IMG/VR virus record: IMGVR_UViG_3300030012_001783
Span: 1 to 60,383 of that record
DNA length: 60,383 nucleotides
Reading direction: 5' to 3' (one strand)
Origin: a virus
Within the stretch, counting starts at the first letter, position 1. Every line of letters starts with the position of its first letter. Made by a program: the position numbers and the translations under genes. The notes under the pieces were generated by a model. It searched no databases, had not been told where the DNA came from, and saw nothing but the letters and a program-made list of their open reading frames with translations. This document shows positions 51,301 through 56,656 of the stretch, piece after piece.

Positions 51301-52812
51301 AAAGAAAGAACAGACCAAACCGGTGATATAAAAATATTATCAGCAGATTTTACATCTGTTATTGATAATCATTTTGAAACTATAGAAAGATACAAAGCTT
51401 ATGCGAAAGGAGTAAAAACTTTGAATGCTTTATTTAACTTTAATTCTGTATCAACATTGCTTGATGAAACGGGAATGAATAAAGTTATTAGAAATGCAGT
51501 AAATTTTGCTGTGAATCCTAACGGTGGTCAGCAGGCTATTCAGCCTACGCTTATTGATAAGTTAATGACTAAGTACACAGGGTTTGCCTTAGCATTTAAA
51601 GCTGTTCAAATAGCAAAACAAGCTACGTCCTTTATAAACGCTTTTGAAGACTACTCATATAGAGGTCCGGGAAAGAAAAAGATTCCGGGATTAGACCTTG
51701 TTATGTTTATGATAGACCACGCAGTTAATATTGCTACTCTACCAATAGCAATTAGAGAGATGTACAACACATCTCCTATGGTTAGAGAGCGTTTGAGACA
51801 AGGTCTTGAGGGTGATGTATATGGTTTAGAATCAGGTTCAGTTACATTTAAGCCGTTGAAAAAACAAAGTGGTTTACTTGGTCAAGCTATAAGGGCTTTT
51901 AAAACAGCCGCAGGTTTCCCTACAGTAGCAGGTGATATACTTGGTGTTATGGGTTATTGGGCAAACTATAAGAGGGATATAGCTAATGGTATGAGTAAAG
52001 AGAAAGCATTAGAGAAGTTTGAAAACTATAATGCTACTCAGCAATCTCGAAGACCTACTGATAAGATTCCTTTACAGATGAATAGTAGTGCTTACACAAG
52101 AGCGTTCACTATGTTTGGTAGTACATTGTTCTTACAGATAAATAAGGTTATGCAGTCTTACACCAATATAATGAGGAGTGCGTCTAAAGGCAAGATTCCT
52201 TCAGTAAAAGATTCTAGGGCGTTAATATTAAACTTAGGAGCCGCTAACGTATTATTCCAACTTACTGCAAACGCATTTAAATATGGTAAAGGTGATGAAG
52301 AAGACAAGGAAGAGGTTGTTAGAATAATGAAGGATGCTATGTCAGGTCTTAATTTAATATATCAAGTACCTTTCTTTGGTGCTGCCGTTGAAAGTATGGT
52401 GAACAAGGCAAGAGGTACTAGAAGACCTGTAGATGTTGCAGTTAATCCTTTGACATCTGTTATTAGTAAAGCTAAGAAGATAGCTAAGGATGACAGACCC
52501 GTTGAGGCTATAGTTAGAACAGCAACAGAATTAACCATAGGTGCTCAAGCTGACCCGTTTATAGGCTTATATAATGGTTTCTCTGAAGGCTTTGATGAAG
52601 AAGTGATGTATGATGTACTTGGTGTGAGTTCATCGTACAGACCATCGGATGATACTGAAAGTAATAAGAAAGCTACTGAGGAGTTAAAGTCTACAAATCC
52701 TAAAACATACGATAGAATAAAAAGAAGTAGAGGTAGTAGAAATCCTAGAAGTAAAGGTAGAGGTTCTTCAGGTAGAGGCTCTTCAGGTAGAAGAGGTAAT
52801 AGAGCTAAATAA
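45334..52812 (+). CDS. Giant internal virion protein with a zinc-metallopeptidase-like motif
   Basis: 2492 aa. Residues 1-50 hold two copies of a short motif (DLYDRAVSQGYTKSIEEF / DNYNHVKSQGYQKSIEDF). A glycine-zipper hydrophobic region at about 245-300 (AAGAATGAAGAGVGSVVPG) could insert in membranes. The motif HEFGH at residues 1206-1210, preceded by GKLYLNPGLENFNTPI, is a gluzincin-type HExxH-like zinc site (HEFGH). The rest is long helices, and the C-terminus is Arg/Ser/Gly-rich. This fits the largest ejection protein, which enters the cell with the DNA and may cut a peptidoglycan peptide or host protein. The dispersed palindrome at 45675 lies inside the gene. Confidence 0.75.
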   Translation: MNEEVLKDLYDRAVSQGYTKSIEEFQELLNNNDDVLNDNYNHVKSQGYQKSIEDFSILVGVKKKDESDSISQEVVTESVTQTEQEEVISSDVSETIEEANPRDLKPKEINIVDESVQTDLGMKPLDFSGAEFEQGEEDTALERQFGKNFFTDFFGDMYRAGVQGQVQGGSLDEALALFSGGQDVSDEQIQEFIQAQEALANVPPSDEMKDFQKIYEENGGGVLGFTLGVANNMSVIPQLFVSSVSAMLNPASLAAGAATGAAGAGVGSVVPGIGTGAGAIGGFMAGAGGALETGLTFAELLQEEVDGELTKESIREVLEDEDAYNRIRNKSLARGLTIAAIEGLTGGIAGKVTSKVVGLTGRKLAGTVAGIGVESVGGSLGEVGGRLAAGQEMDVAEIGFEGIAGTATAPLSVGYGLYKSPKYSINKTKNGDLAKVSGPDMAKFIRTATPEQILKTEVTIENDSELQKIYDDKFKEASVENEIQQADPSMNEPTRKAITKLQLQLNELQGNESQVAKDKASKIRAEIKELQDNPLTEETDAIQESSTETVDVQEQTGVSETVGVGDTKVSESTTETTQEEVQEQAVLEDVQSEIESLEQQQVEELEALSFDEVTQMKLDAVKKRDKARYKRELINAAKKSAKGLKILNTYDAKRKLADPNATISERVMAKKFLEDGGAYSPAELSQIEKTINKIKNKELLSQYDNQVAAYYNAEVQEQTTKNKTTQESEIESLEQALPQEAKDNVDAQLQLDTDVTPQKKKDALVDEAVQMMDDVENQNKLEEQAFDATNPAPEVKPTQIEVKENTDLAAKVKRMGLKELIGKKVNLIMADQLKVGGVDIAGKVLKRMGGPLFPMIDGLFGKIGWASINETAARKIINGAINSDFTVVYNMKPTAVDSNVAILETFVESVKGLNESSQVEVFDLMQSKLQELKFGKATEKVNNIAKQAKNINELMNLIDSLDVDTKADIMTKIVPSRDVKAGTQLGVILQDNKITIEDIRDMNTEQFAANLPAGAMTTVIQITDKNGNPITKETANEAIVTREQQKQEGLPEHQNYPVYIRGKAIGLLNETVPFWNMFKTSMSSLNAKVAGIVKKKVPATDTKPASERKITSKEALAQEMRSASMTASQSKKLSSPQTSTYTKFVGLLKRSFPNVEVVTSQKEFDALLKNLNAKALATKGQRVYGAVMGGKLYLNPGLENFNTPIHEFGHIWLNVAKEAKPALFKKGMQLIKGTSYETQVRQSQEYQRVIKQMQKEGATQAEIDTYILEEALATAIGDQGEAFVNAAQKRNFKNWLNDLYSFVRTMTGLSQYTPAQIENLTLSEFLQGVNVDLLSGNEVFAQAEAKGLSDALQLMTDSSKPEVKSFVEKARALGYSDTAIQAVLKKRGYDANIISEVIADKKAATKVKVTEDLVPGIDRLKSEIDGIIQKSKERGVKFNKIIDNVIKYVKGSRVYETATDNVREQLIRDIRNEFNLKENTSPSVSKILGAIKDVKKITLRETELLKIRMQEAVKAAKGAKDFAKKFKTQIANDLYALVDKGQITQRQAVVIAKRLAQVDINNQKSIDNFTEYVAKVFNDSTGKYKKSVIKDIVKFVKEKSKKAITDSNKARGKGLDAQGQAFFQSANKVLSAILSNEFNPQLIKETFFPDIQDILSKEGNLTVKEQAQLDAYTAFELLKGVEDMSVQEVEQLFQDLKNERSESISRLKDKIAKEKAELKELRDEADSNIQEGYSELFNEDGTPLNEEQRRGRKDSIRKAIFTSKFMSSIMEYAKKYNPSEPGSYLNAISNNLKNLATLTNSLDKVGKFFTDKVYNQLNRMESNYVKGLQKTRKKLDDIAKSIDGIESYNDIKKKLGSGVHIIKGITTGEGKTLFTDSFNADQLMRVYALSKNPIQRAKLLKQGFTDAKIEEIKKILGPEVVEFTDKVVDYLSTEYFEQTNDVYKDVNNVNLGFIENYFPTQTVQTNVDSKLLDDGDFSGIFNAQIAPALKERTDQTGDIKILSADFTSVIDNHFETIERYKAYAKGVKTLNALFNFNSVSTLLDETGMNKVIRNAVNFAVNPNGGQQAIQPTLIDKLMTKYTGFALAFKAVQIAKQATSFINAFEDYSYRGPGKKKIPGLDLVMFMIDHAVNIATLPIAIREMYNTSPMVRERLRQGLEGDVYGLESGSVTFKPLKKQSGLLGQAIRAFKTAAGFPTVAGDILGVMGYWANYKRDIANGMSKEKALEKFENYNATQQSRRPTDKIPLQMNSSAYTRAFTMFGSTLFLQINKVMQSYTNIMRSASKGKIPSVKDSRALILNLGAANVLFQLTANAFKYGKGDEEDKEEVVRIMKDAMSGLNLIYQVPFFGAAVESMVNKARGTRRPVDVAVNPLTSVISKAKKIAKDDRPVEAIVRTATELTIGAQADPFIGLYNGFSEGFDEEVMYDVLGVSSSYRPSDDTESNKKATEELKSTNPKTYDRIKRSRGSRNPRSKGRGSSGRGSSGRRGNRAK
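45675..45690. repeat. Palindrome copy inside the giant virion gene
   Basis: GTCCGTTCAAACGGAC, the reverse orientation of the usual GTCCGTTTGAACGGAC. It encodes part of ESVQTDL in the linker after the N-terminal repeats, a probably flexible region that tolerates insertions. Confidence 0.8.
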
Positions 52813-53024
52813 AAGTATCAAGGGAGTCGCAGACGACCAAATCTTTTAAACTCCCTCGAGTACAAGAACAACCTAGCCCATATTGCTTAAAGCTAGGATT
52901 TAAATATGTAGCACTCACGCAGCACACTCTCGTTATTTTATAATAGGCTCATAGGTTTTGTTCGGAAGTCTTACCTGCAGTAGCTATGATTATAAGAGTT
53001 TAACTGCTCTCGCTCACGCCTATT
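52813..53024 (+). ncRNA. Structured 3' region after the late operon, candidate non-coding RNA
   Basis: No gene here. Hairpins in order: AGGGAGT (52821-52827) with ACTCCCT (52850-52856); CCTAGC (52872-52877) with GCTAGG (52892-52897); AATAGGC (52942-52948) with GCCTATT (53018-53024) enclosing TCATAG (52949-52954) with CTATGA (52984-52989) and an AGAG/CTCT hairpin, so the last part is a three-way junction. The unpaired linkers contain similar CTCACGC strings (near 52914 and 53013). It may end or protect the late transcript. Strand is inferred. Confidence 0.45.
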
Positions 53025-53033
53025 TTATTAGTC

Positions 53034-53064
53034 AAAAAAAGGAGTCCGTTTAAACGGACCCCTC
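53034..53064 (-). terminator. Distal terminator of the leftward replication operon, built on the palindrome
   Basis: On the minus strand AGGG-GTCCGTTTAAACGGAC-TCCT (one G·U pair) then seven T. The core GTCCGTTTAAACGGAC (53044-53059) is a perfect palindrome. Confidence 0.85.
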
Positions 53065-53073
53065 ATAGCAAAC

Positions 53074-53101
53074 AAAAAAACATAACAATCTGAGAGATTG
53101 T
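53074..53101 (-). terminator. Proximal terminator of the leftward replication operon
   Basis: On the minus strand ACAATCT, loop CTC, AGATTGT, then TATGTTTTTTT. Tandem with the palindrome terminator 10 nt further on. A -7-like TATATTTG lies just upstream on the minus strand (53113-53106). Confidence 0.7.
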
Positions 53102-53195
53102 GATTCAAATATACTAAAATATTTTATACAATCCATAGATTATAAAAAAGTTTATAACGAACACAATAATAAATTCTTTTATATTTGGTTCGTCT

Positions 53196-53606
53196 TCAAT
53201 ATCGTACATACTTAAAAGCTTTTTGTTTTTCATAGTATATCATAAGCTCTTCATCATTAACTGAATGTAGCCGTGGCTTTCTACCACCCCACCTTACAGA
53301 GCCTTCCATTTCAGGAACTTTACCATATATTATTCCGTCTTCACAAGCCCATATCATCACCGGATTTAATCTTTTATCACACAACTTCACAACTTTTCTT
53401 GCTGCCACAGGAAGAGGATATGCTTCTTTTATTGGTCTTAATCTACCCTTTACTTCAACATACGCTATAAGCTCTCCTTTAGAATCAAATACACGATAAT
53501 CAATATCATTTGGACCAAGTTTTTTAAAACTACCTCCAAACATATTCACAAACTTTTCTATAGCTTGAGTCTCTCTTTTTAAATCTTCTTGTGATTCAAA
53601 CCTCAT
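53196..53606 (-). CDS. PD-(D/E)XK-type endonuclease-like protein
   Basis: 136 aa. NDIDYRVFDSKGELIAYVEVKGR gives the D...ExK active-site spacing of the restriction-endonuclease fold (Asp, then Glu-Val-Lys). The first helix (TQAIEKFVNMFGGSFKKLG) and the last half (ARKVVKLCDKRLNPVMIWACEDGIIYGKV) fit the rest of the small core. It may cut branched or host DNA. It overlaps the HNH gene by 4 bp and is the last gene of the operon before tandem terminators. Confidence 0.72.
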   Translation of the reverse strand: MRFESQEDLKRETQAIEKFVNMFGGSFKKLGPNDIDYRVFDSKGELIAYVEVKGRLRPIKEAYPLPVAARKVVKLCDKRLNPVMIWACEDGIIYGKVPEMEGSVRWGGRKPRLHSVNDEELMIYYEKQKAFKYVRY

Positions 53607-53995
53607 ATTCGAGTATCGTGATGTTCAGCGTGACATCTCGCACATAGTACGACACACTTTTTTATTTCATTTATTATTCTCTTCATGGCGTAACCCCTTG
53701 ATATAGCATTTGATATTTCAAAACTTTTATCTTTTACGTGATGAAACTGCAGAGCATGAGAGCTGAAGCCTTTATTATTTTCTTTTGAGTAACCACATCT
53801 ACTACATTTAAGTGATTCTTTGTATTCCTGAAACCACTTACGCATTTTAAATTTGTAGTTATACTTTGTTTTATTGTAGCAAACCTTACACCTTTTTCTT
53901 TTATACCTTTTACCTTTTACAATTCCCGCAGTCCAATAATCTTTTAATGGCTTTGGTTTTTTGCACCCGGTACAAACCTGAGTTTCAGACTTCAT
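53603..53995 (-). CDS. HNH endonuclease with zinc ribbon
   Basis: 130 aa. CTGCKKPKPL.....RCKVCYNK forms an N-terminal zinc ribbon. CSRCGYSKEN....LQFHHVKDKSFEISNAI....KKCVVLCARCHAEHHD is the HNH core: CxxC, the FHH pair, and CxxCH..HH. HNH enzymes in phages often nick DNA in packaging or act as homing enzymes. Here it is encoded with other nucleases within a replication operon, so a recombination or packaging role is likely. It overlaps the 63-aa gene upstream by 11 bp. Confidence 0.85.
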   Translation of the reverse strand: MKSETQVCTGCKKPKPLKDYWTAGIVKGKRYKRKRCKVCYNKTKYNYKFKMRKWFQEYKESLKCSRCGYSKENNKGFSSHALQFHHVKDKSFEISNAISRGYAMKRIINEIKKCVVLCARCHAEHHDTRI

Positions 53996-54176
53996 CTTCT
54001 ATTGTTTTAGACACATCTTCTAACTTAGATTTCAATGTTGATATATTCTTTCTTGTTGTAGAATATTCCTTATCAACTAAAGATTCATATATGTCGTTTA
54101 GAGAGTCGTGTAAACCGTCCATCATTTTATTGATGTAATTCAATCTTTGAAAATCATTTGGTTTTTTACAGGACAT
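53985..54176 (-). CDS. Small coiled-coil protein
   Basis: 63 aa. One long helix with heptad-like spacing (NYINKMMDGLHDSLNDIYESLVDK, TLKSKLEDVSKTIEDEV) and a basic N-terminus (MSCKKPNDFQR). It lies between the DnaA-C-like gene and the HNH gene, overlapping the latter. No family found; it could be a small regulator or dimer partner. Confidence 0.62.
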   Translation of the reverse strand: MSCKKPNDFQRLNYINKMMDGLHDSLNDIYESLVDKEYSTTRKNISTLKSKLEDVSKTIEDEV

Positions 54177-54191
54177 TTTTATAGGTGAGTC

Positions 54192-54707
54192 TTATGAGCC
54201 TACTCCATTTAATAATCTATTTAATTTAATTTCAACTTCTTTTAACGTGTTAGGTCTTACCCTTTCGTCTATCATATTATGAAGAGTATTATTCTTTGAA
54301 TGCTTATTTTTAAGCTCATACGAAAGACGTGCGTTGTGCGAATGTAATTCTTTTATACGAGATTTCAAAGCTTCATTCTCTTCTTTAAGCTTTTCTAATG
54401 ATTCCATATACTCTTTTGCTTCCCTACTTCCAAACTCAGCTAACACTTTATTATGTAAATTTATGAATGAAGGAAAGAATTGTTTGTAGTGCGAAAAGTT
54501 TCTGTAAGAGTGGATAATACTAGCGTGATGTCTATTGATTGTATTTCCTATATCCATGTATGGATAATTTAAATCTCTTAAAATCTTGCAGTATGATGCT
54601 CTAGCTAACACATACATCTCAGACTTTTTATTTCTTTTTATATCTAAATCAAATACACTATTTATAATCTTAATCAGTCTTTCTTGTTTTTCTTTTTTTG
54701 TTTCCAT
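54192..54707 (-). CDS. DnaA domain IV-like DNA-binding protein with coiled coil (second copy)
   Basis: 171 aa. Residues about 20-70 (KSEMYVLARASYCKILRDLNYPYMDIGNTINRHHASIIHSYRNF) match the DnaA C-terminal domain: the long basic helix, the HTH, and HHASIIHSY for the DnaA signature (DHSTVIHAY). A leucine/glutamate coiled coil follows (KEYMESLEKLKEENEALKSRIKEL). There is no AAA+ domain. It is the partner in kind of the 99-aa protein at 1023-1322. Coiled coils suggest dimers that recognise paired sites. Confidence 0.8.
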   Translation of the reverse strand: METKKEKQERLIKIINSVFDLDIKRNKKSEMYVLARASYCKILRDLNYPYMDIGNTINRHHASIIHSYRNFSHYKQFFPSFINLHNKVLAEFGSREAKEYMESLEKLKEENEALKSRIKELHSHNARLSYELKNKHSKNNTLHNMIDERVRPNTLKEVEIKLNRLLNGVGS

Positions 54708-55032
54708 TACCTTTATTTAATTTGAATGTAGTTTTATCTATAACACCATCTAAAAAAATATCAACATCTACTACTTTAAATTCTAAGTATATTGCTTTCT
54801 CTTCTTCTTGCTTGAAGTATTCTACCTCGTAATACATAGGCTCTTCTCCTTGTATTACTCCGTAAACCTTTTGAGTAAATCCATTCTTCTCAGGTAGGTC
54901 TTCTTCTTCTTCAAGTAGAGTTTTTAAAACAACCTCTTGAACATCGTCATCATATTCAGAAATCTCTTCTAAAAATTCCATATCAAACTTCAGGGTTTCA
55001 ATCTCCTTTGTAGACTTCTGTTTTGAATCCAT
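54670..55032 (-). CDS. Hypothetical acidic protein
   Basis: 120 aa, very acidic (MEFLEEISEYDDDVQEVVLKTLLEEEEDLPEK), beta-rich middle (YGVIQGEEPMYYEVEYFKQEEEKAIYLEFKVVDVDIFLD) and basic tail (NKKRKTRKTD). It overlaps the DnaA-C-like gene by 38 bp and the VRR-NUC gene by 35 bp. Acidic DNA-mimic-like character but no family; function unknown. Confidence 0.65.
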   Translation of the reverse strand: MDSKQKSTKEIETLKFDMEFLEEISEYDDDVQEVVLKTLLEEEEDLPEKNGFTQKVYGVIQGEEPMYYEVEYFKQEEEKAIYLEFKVVDVDIFLDGVIDKTTFKLNKGNGNKKRKTRKTD

Positions 55033-55240
55033 AACTTTTTAGTTCTTTTAGTCTATACTCTTGTAGCTTAGATAATTTTCCATTAGGTTTTTTTATTTCA
55101 CTAAATAAAATTTCAGCATCAGGCTTGAAGGCTACCAAGTCAGGTATACCATTCTTGTTTGTCTTAACAAGCTTTATAACGTAGTAACCATCAGCCTCTA
55201 ACTGCTTTATTCTTTTGGCTTGTATCTGTTGTTCAGTCAT
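54998..55240 (-). CDS. VRR-NUC domain nuclease
   Basis: 80 aa, the minimal VRR-NUC size. KLVKTNKNGIPDLVAFKPDAEILFSEIKKPNGKLSKLQEYRLKELKSYGFKTEVY has the active-site GIPDLVAF and EIKKP (Asp, then Glu-x-Lys) followed by the QxxxxxxLxxxG helix of this PD-(D/E)XK subfamily. Stand-alone phage VRR-NUC proteins are known to resolve or cut branched DNA; a role in replication intermediates is inferred. It overlaps the neighbours on both sides. Confidence 0.87.
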   Translation of the reverse strand: MTEQQIQAKRIKQLEADGYYVIKLVKTNKNGIPDLVAFKPDAEILFSEIKKPNGKLSKLQEYRLKELKSYGFKTEVYKGD

Positions 55241-55391
55241 TAATGGTTTTGTAAATTAATACTTGTTCCACATCGCAGTCTTGATTAGGACACGTGGAAT
55301 TAGTTACAATTCCATTACCCTCTAATCCGTAATCTTCGTAGTCGTGGTCTCCTCCCCATATTAAATCTTGTGAACATTCAGTACATTTCAT
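55233..55391 (-). CDS. Small Cys-rich protein, possible zinc ribbon, 52 aa
   Basis: A 52-aa frame from ATG at 55391. It reads MKCTECSQDLIWGGDHDYEDYG and ends NSTCPNQDCDVEQVLIYKTIND. Two CxxC-type pairs (CTEC, CPNQDC) form a likely zinc site. It overlaps the VRR-NUC start by 8 bp. Such short zinc-ribbon genes often lie beside replication genes in phages. Confidence 0.72.
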   Translation of the reverse strand: MKCTECSQDLIWGGDHDYEDYGLEGNGIVTNSTCPNQDCDVEQVLIYKTIND

Positions 55392-55410
55392 GAATCTTGT
55401 TTTTATAATA

Positions 55411-56655
55411 TTATAAAGATAGTAAATCTCTTTTGAAGTGTTTTAATGTGTAATCTTTCTTCTTTGTAACAGCCTTGTATATGTCTTTTTCAATTCCACC
55501 TTTAGAGAATATCCAATAAACTTTATTCTTAAGTCTTGACTTAGTAGTCATCCTATCCTTTGATTGCCAATAACTTGTAGCACTAAAATCTATATTATAA
55601 TATACTAAGCAGTCAGCTTGTTTAAGAGATATACCTTCACGCCCTGACACAATCTGAAGAGCTATGTTTTTATTAGTCCGTTCAAACGGACTAAGTTCTG
55701 TAACTAAATCATCACCAAAAACTTTTTTCAAAGCGTTAAGCTCTTCTTTAAACTTATAAAATATTCCAATTTTCTTGCCATAAAAATGTTCTTTTATAAA
55801 CTTAGCTTTTGAGTAATCAAGTACCATAGAATTACCACTCTCAAACTTTACTGTTCCGGAGTATATCTGATGTAGTTTCATCATTAGCTTTACGGGAGTA
55901 TCAGCAAGTATAACCTCTGTATTACCTTGAACCACTAAATCTTTTTTAAGAGTCTTGGCTATATCTAAAGTGTTTGGTTCTAGCTCAACCTCTAAAACAT
56001 TCTCTTTAGTTTCAGTAATAAATCCTGCTTCCTTTTGAGTAAGACTTATAGTGTATGGCTTCATAGCATCTAATATAGATTGCTTCCCATTACTATAATC
56101 TTTTATCATTAGACCATTTATCTTACGTTCTTTTACCTTTACATATCTATCACAGAATCTGTAAAAGTTTTTAAACTGAGCAAATGGATTAGTTGGTATA
56201 GAGAATACTTGATGATACATTTGACTATAAGATTCAGGCGTAGGTGTACCTGACAGCAGTATAACTTTTGGGTTACATTTCCTAACTAAGTCTCTAACAT
56301 CCTTCGCTCTTTTACTTGGCTTAGGAAAAGCACCCATTCCATGAGCCTCATCACATATTATTAAGTCCCATTTTAAGTTAGGTGCTTTATGTATTGACTC
56401 ATAATTGATTGTAAACAAAGAGAATCTTACCGGGCAAAGTAAGTCATAGTCATCACTAATAGATTGTATAGCTTTCTTTTTAGTTAGGAATAGAACATTC
56501 TCTACCCCTAACTTTTCTGCTATACCTAAACTCGTAAGAGTCTTACCTGTTCTTACCTCCATAGCAAGGTAAACAAACTTACTCTTGTTGATTATAGTTG
56601 TAGCCTTGTGAATTATATCTGATTGATAATCTCTCCACTCTATTTTGTTTGCCAT
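55411..56655 (-). CDS. SF2 DNA helicase (DEAD/SNF2-like)
   Basis: 414 aa. Q-like motif WRDYQSDII, Walker A MEVRTGKT (residues about 32-39), LFLTKKK (Ia), Walker B CDEAH, motif III LSGTPTP, then a C-terminal RecA-like domain with IVSGREGISL (V) and SYWQSKDRM (VI). It is an ATP-dependent helicase acting on DNA in phage replication or recombination. A copy of the dispersed palindrome (55676-55691) encodes SPFERT between the helicase domains' conserved motifs. The start is 1 bp from the primase-helicase stop. Confidence 0.9.
   Translation of the reverse strand: MANKIEWRDYQSDIIHKATTIINKSKFVYLAMEVRTGKTLTSLGIAEKLGVENVLFLTKKKAIQSISDDYDLLCPVRFSLFTINYESIHKAPNLKWDLIICDEAHGMGAFPKPSKRAKDVRDLVRKCNPKVILLSGTPTPESYSQMYHQVFSIPTNPFAQFKNFYRFCDRYVKVKERKINGLMIKDYSNGKQSILDAMKPYTISLTQKEAGFITETKENVLEVELEPNTLDIAKTLKKDLVVQGNTEVILADTPVKLMMKLHQIYSGTVKFESGNSMVLDYSKAKFIKEHFYGKKIGIFYKFKEELNALKKVFGDDLVTELSPFERTNKNIALQIVSGREGISLKQADCLVYYNIDFSATSYWQSKDRMTTKSRLKNKVYWIFSKGGIEKDIYKAVTKKKDYTLKHFKRDLLSL
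55676..55691. repeat. Palindrome copy inside the helicase gene
   Basis: GTCCGTTCAAACGGAC on the plus strand; on the coding minus strand it encodes SPFERT (after VTEL) just before motif V, at a likely surface loop. Confidence 0.8.
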
Positions 56656-56656
56656 T

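Noticed and set aside
52813-53024. tRNA or tmRNA gene
   Set aside because: Hairpins are present, but there is no cloverleaf with TTC loop, acceptor stem or tag frame.
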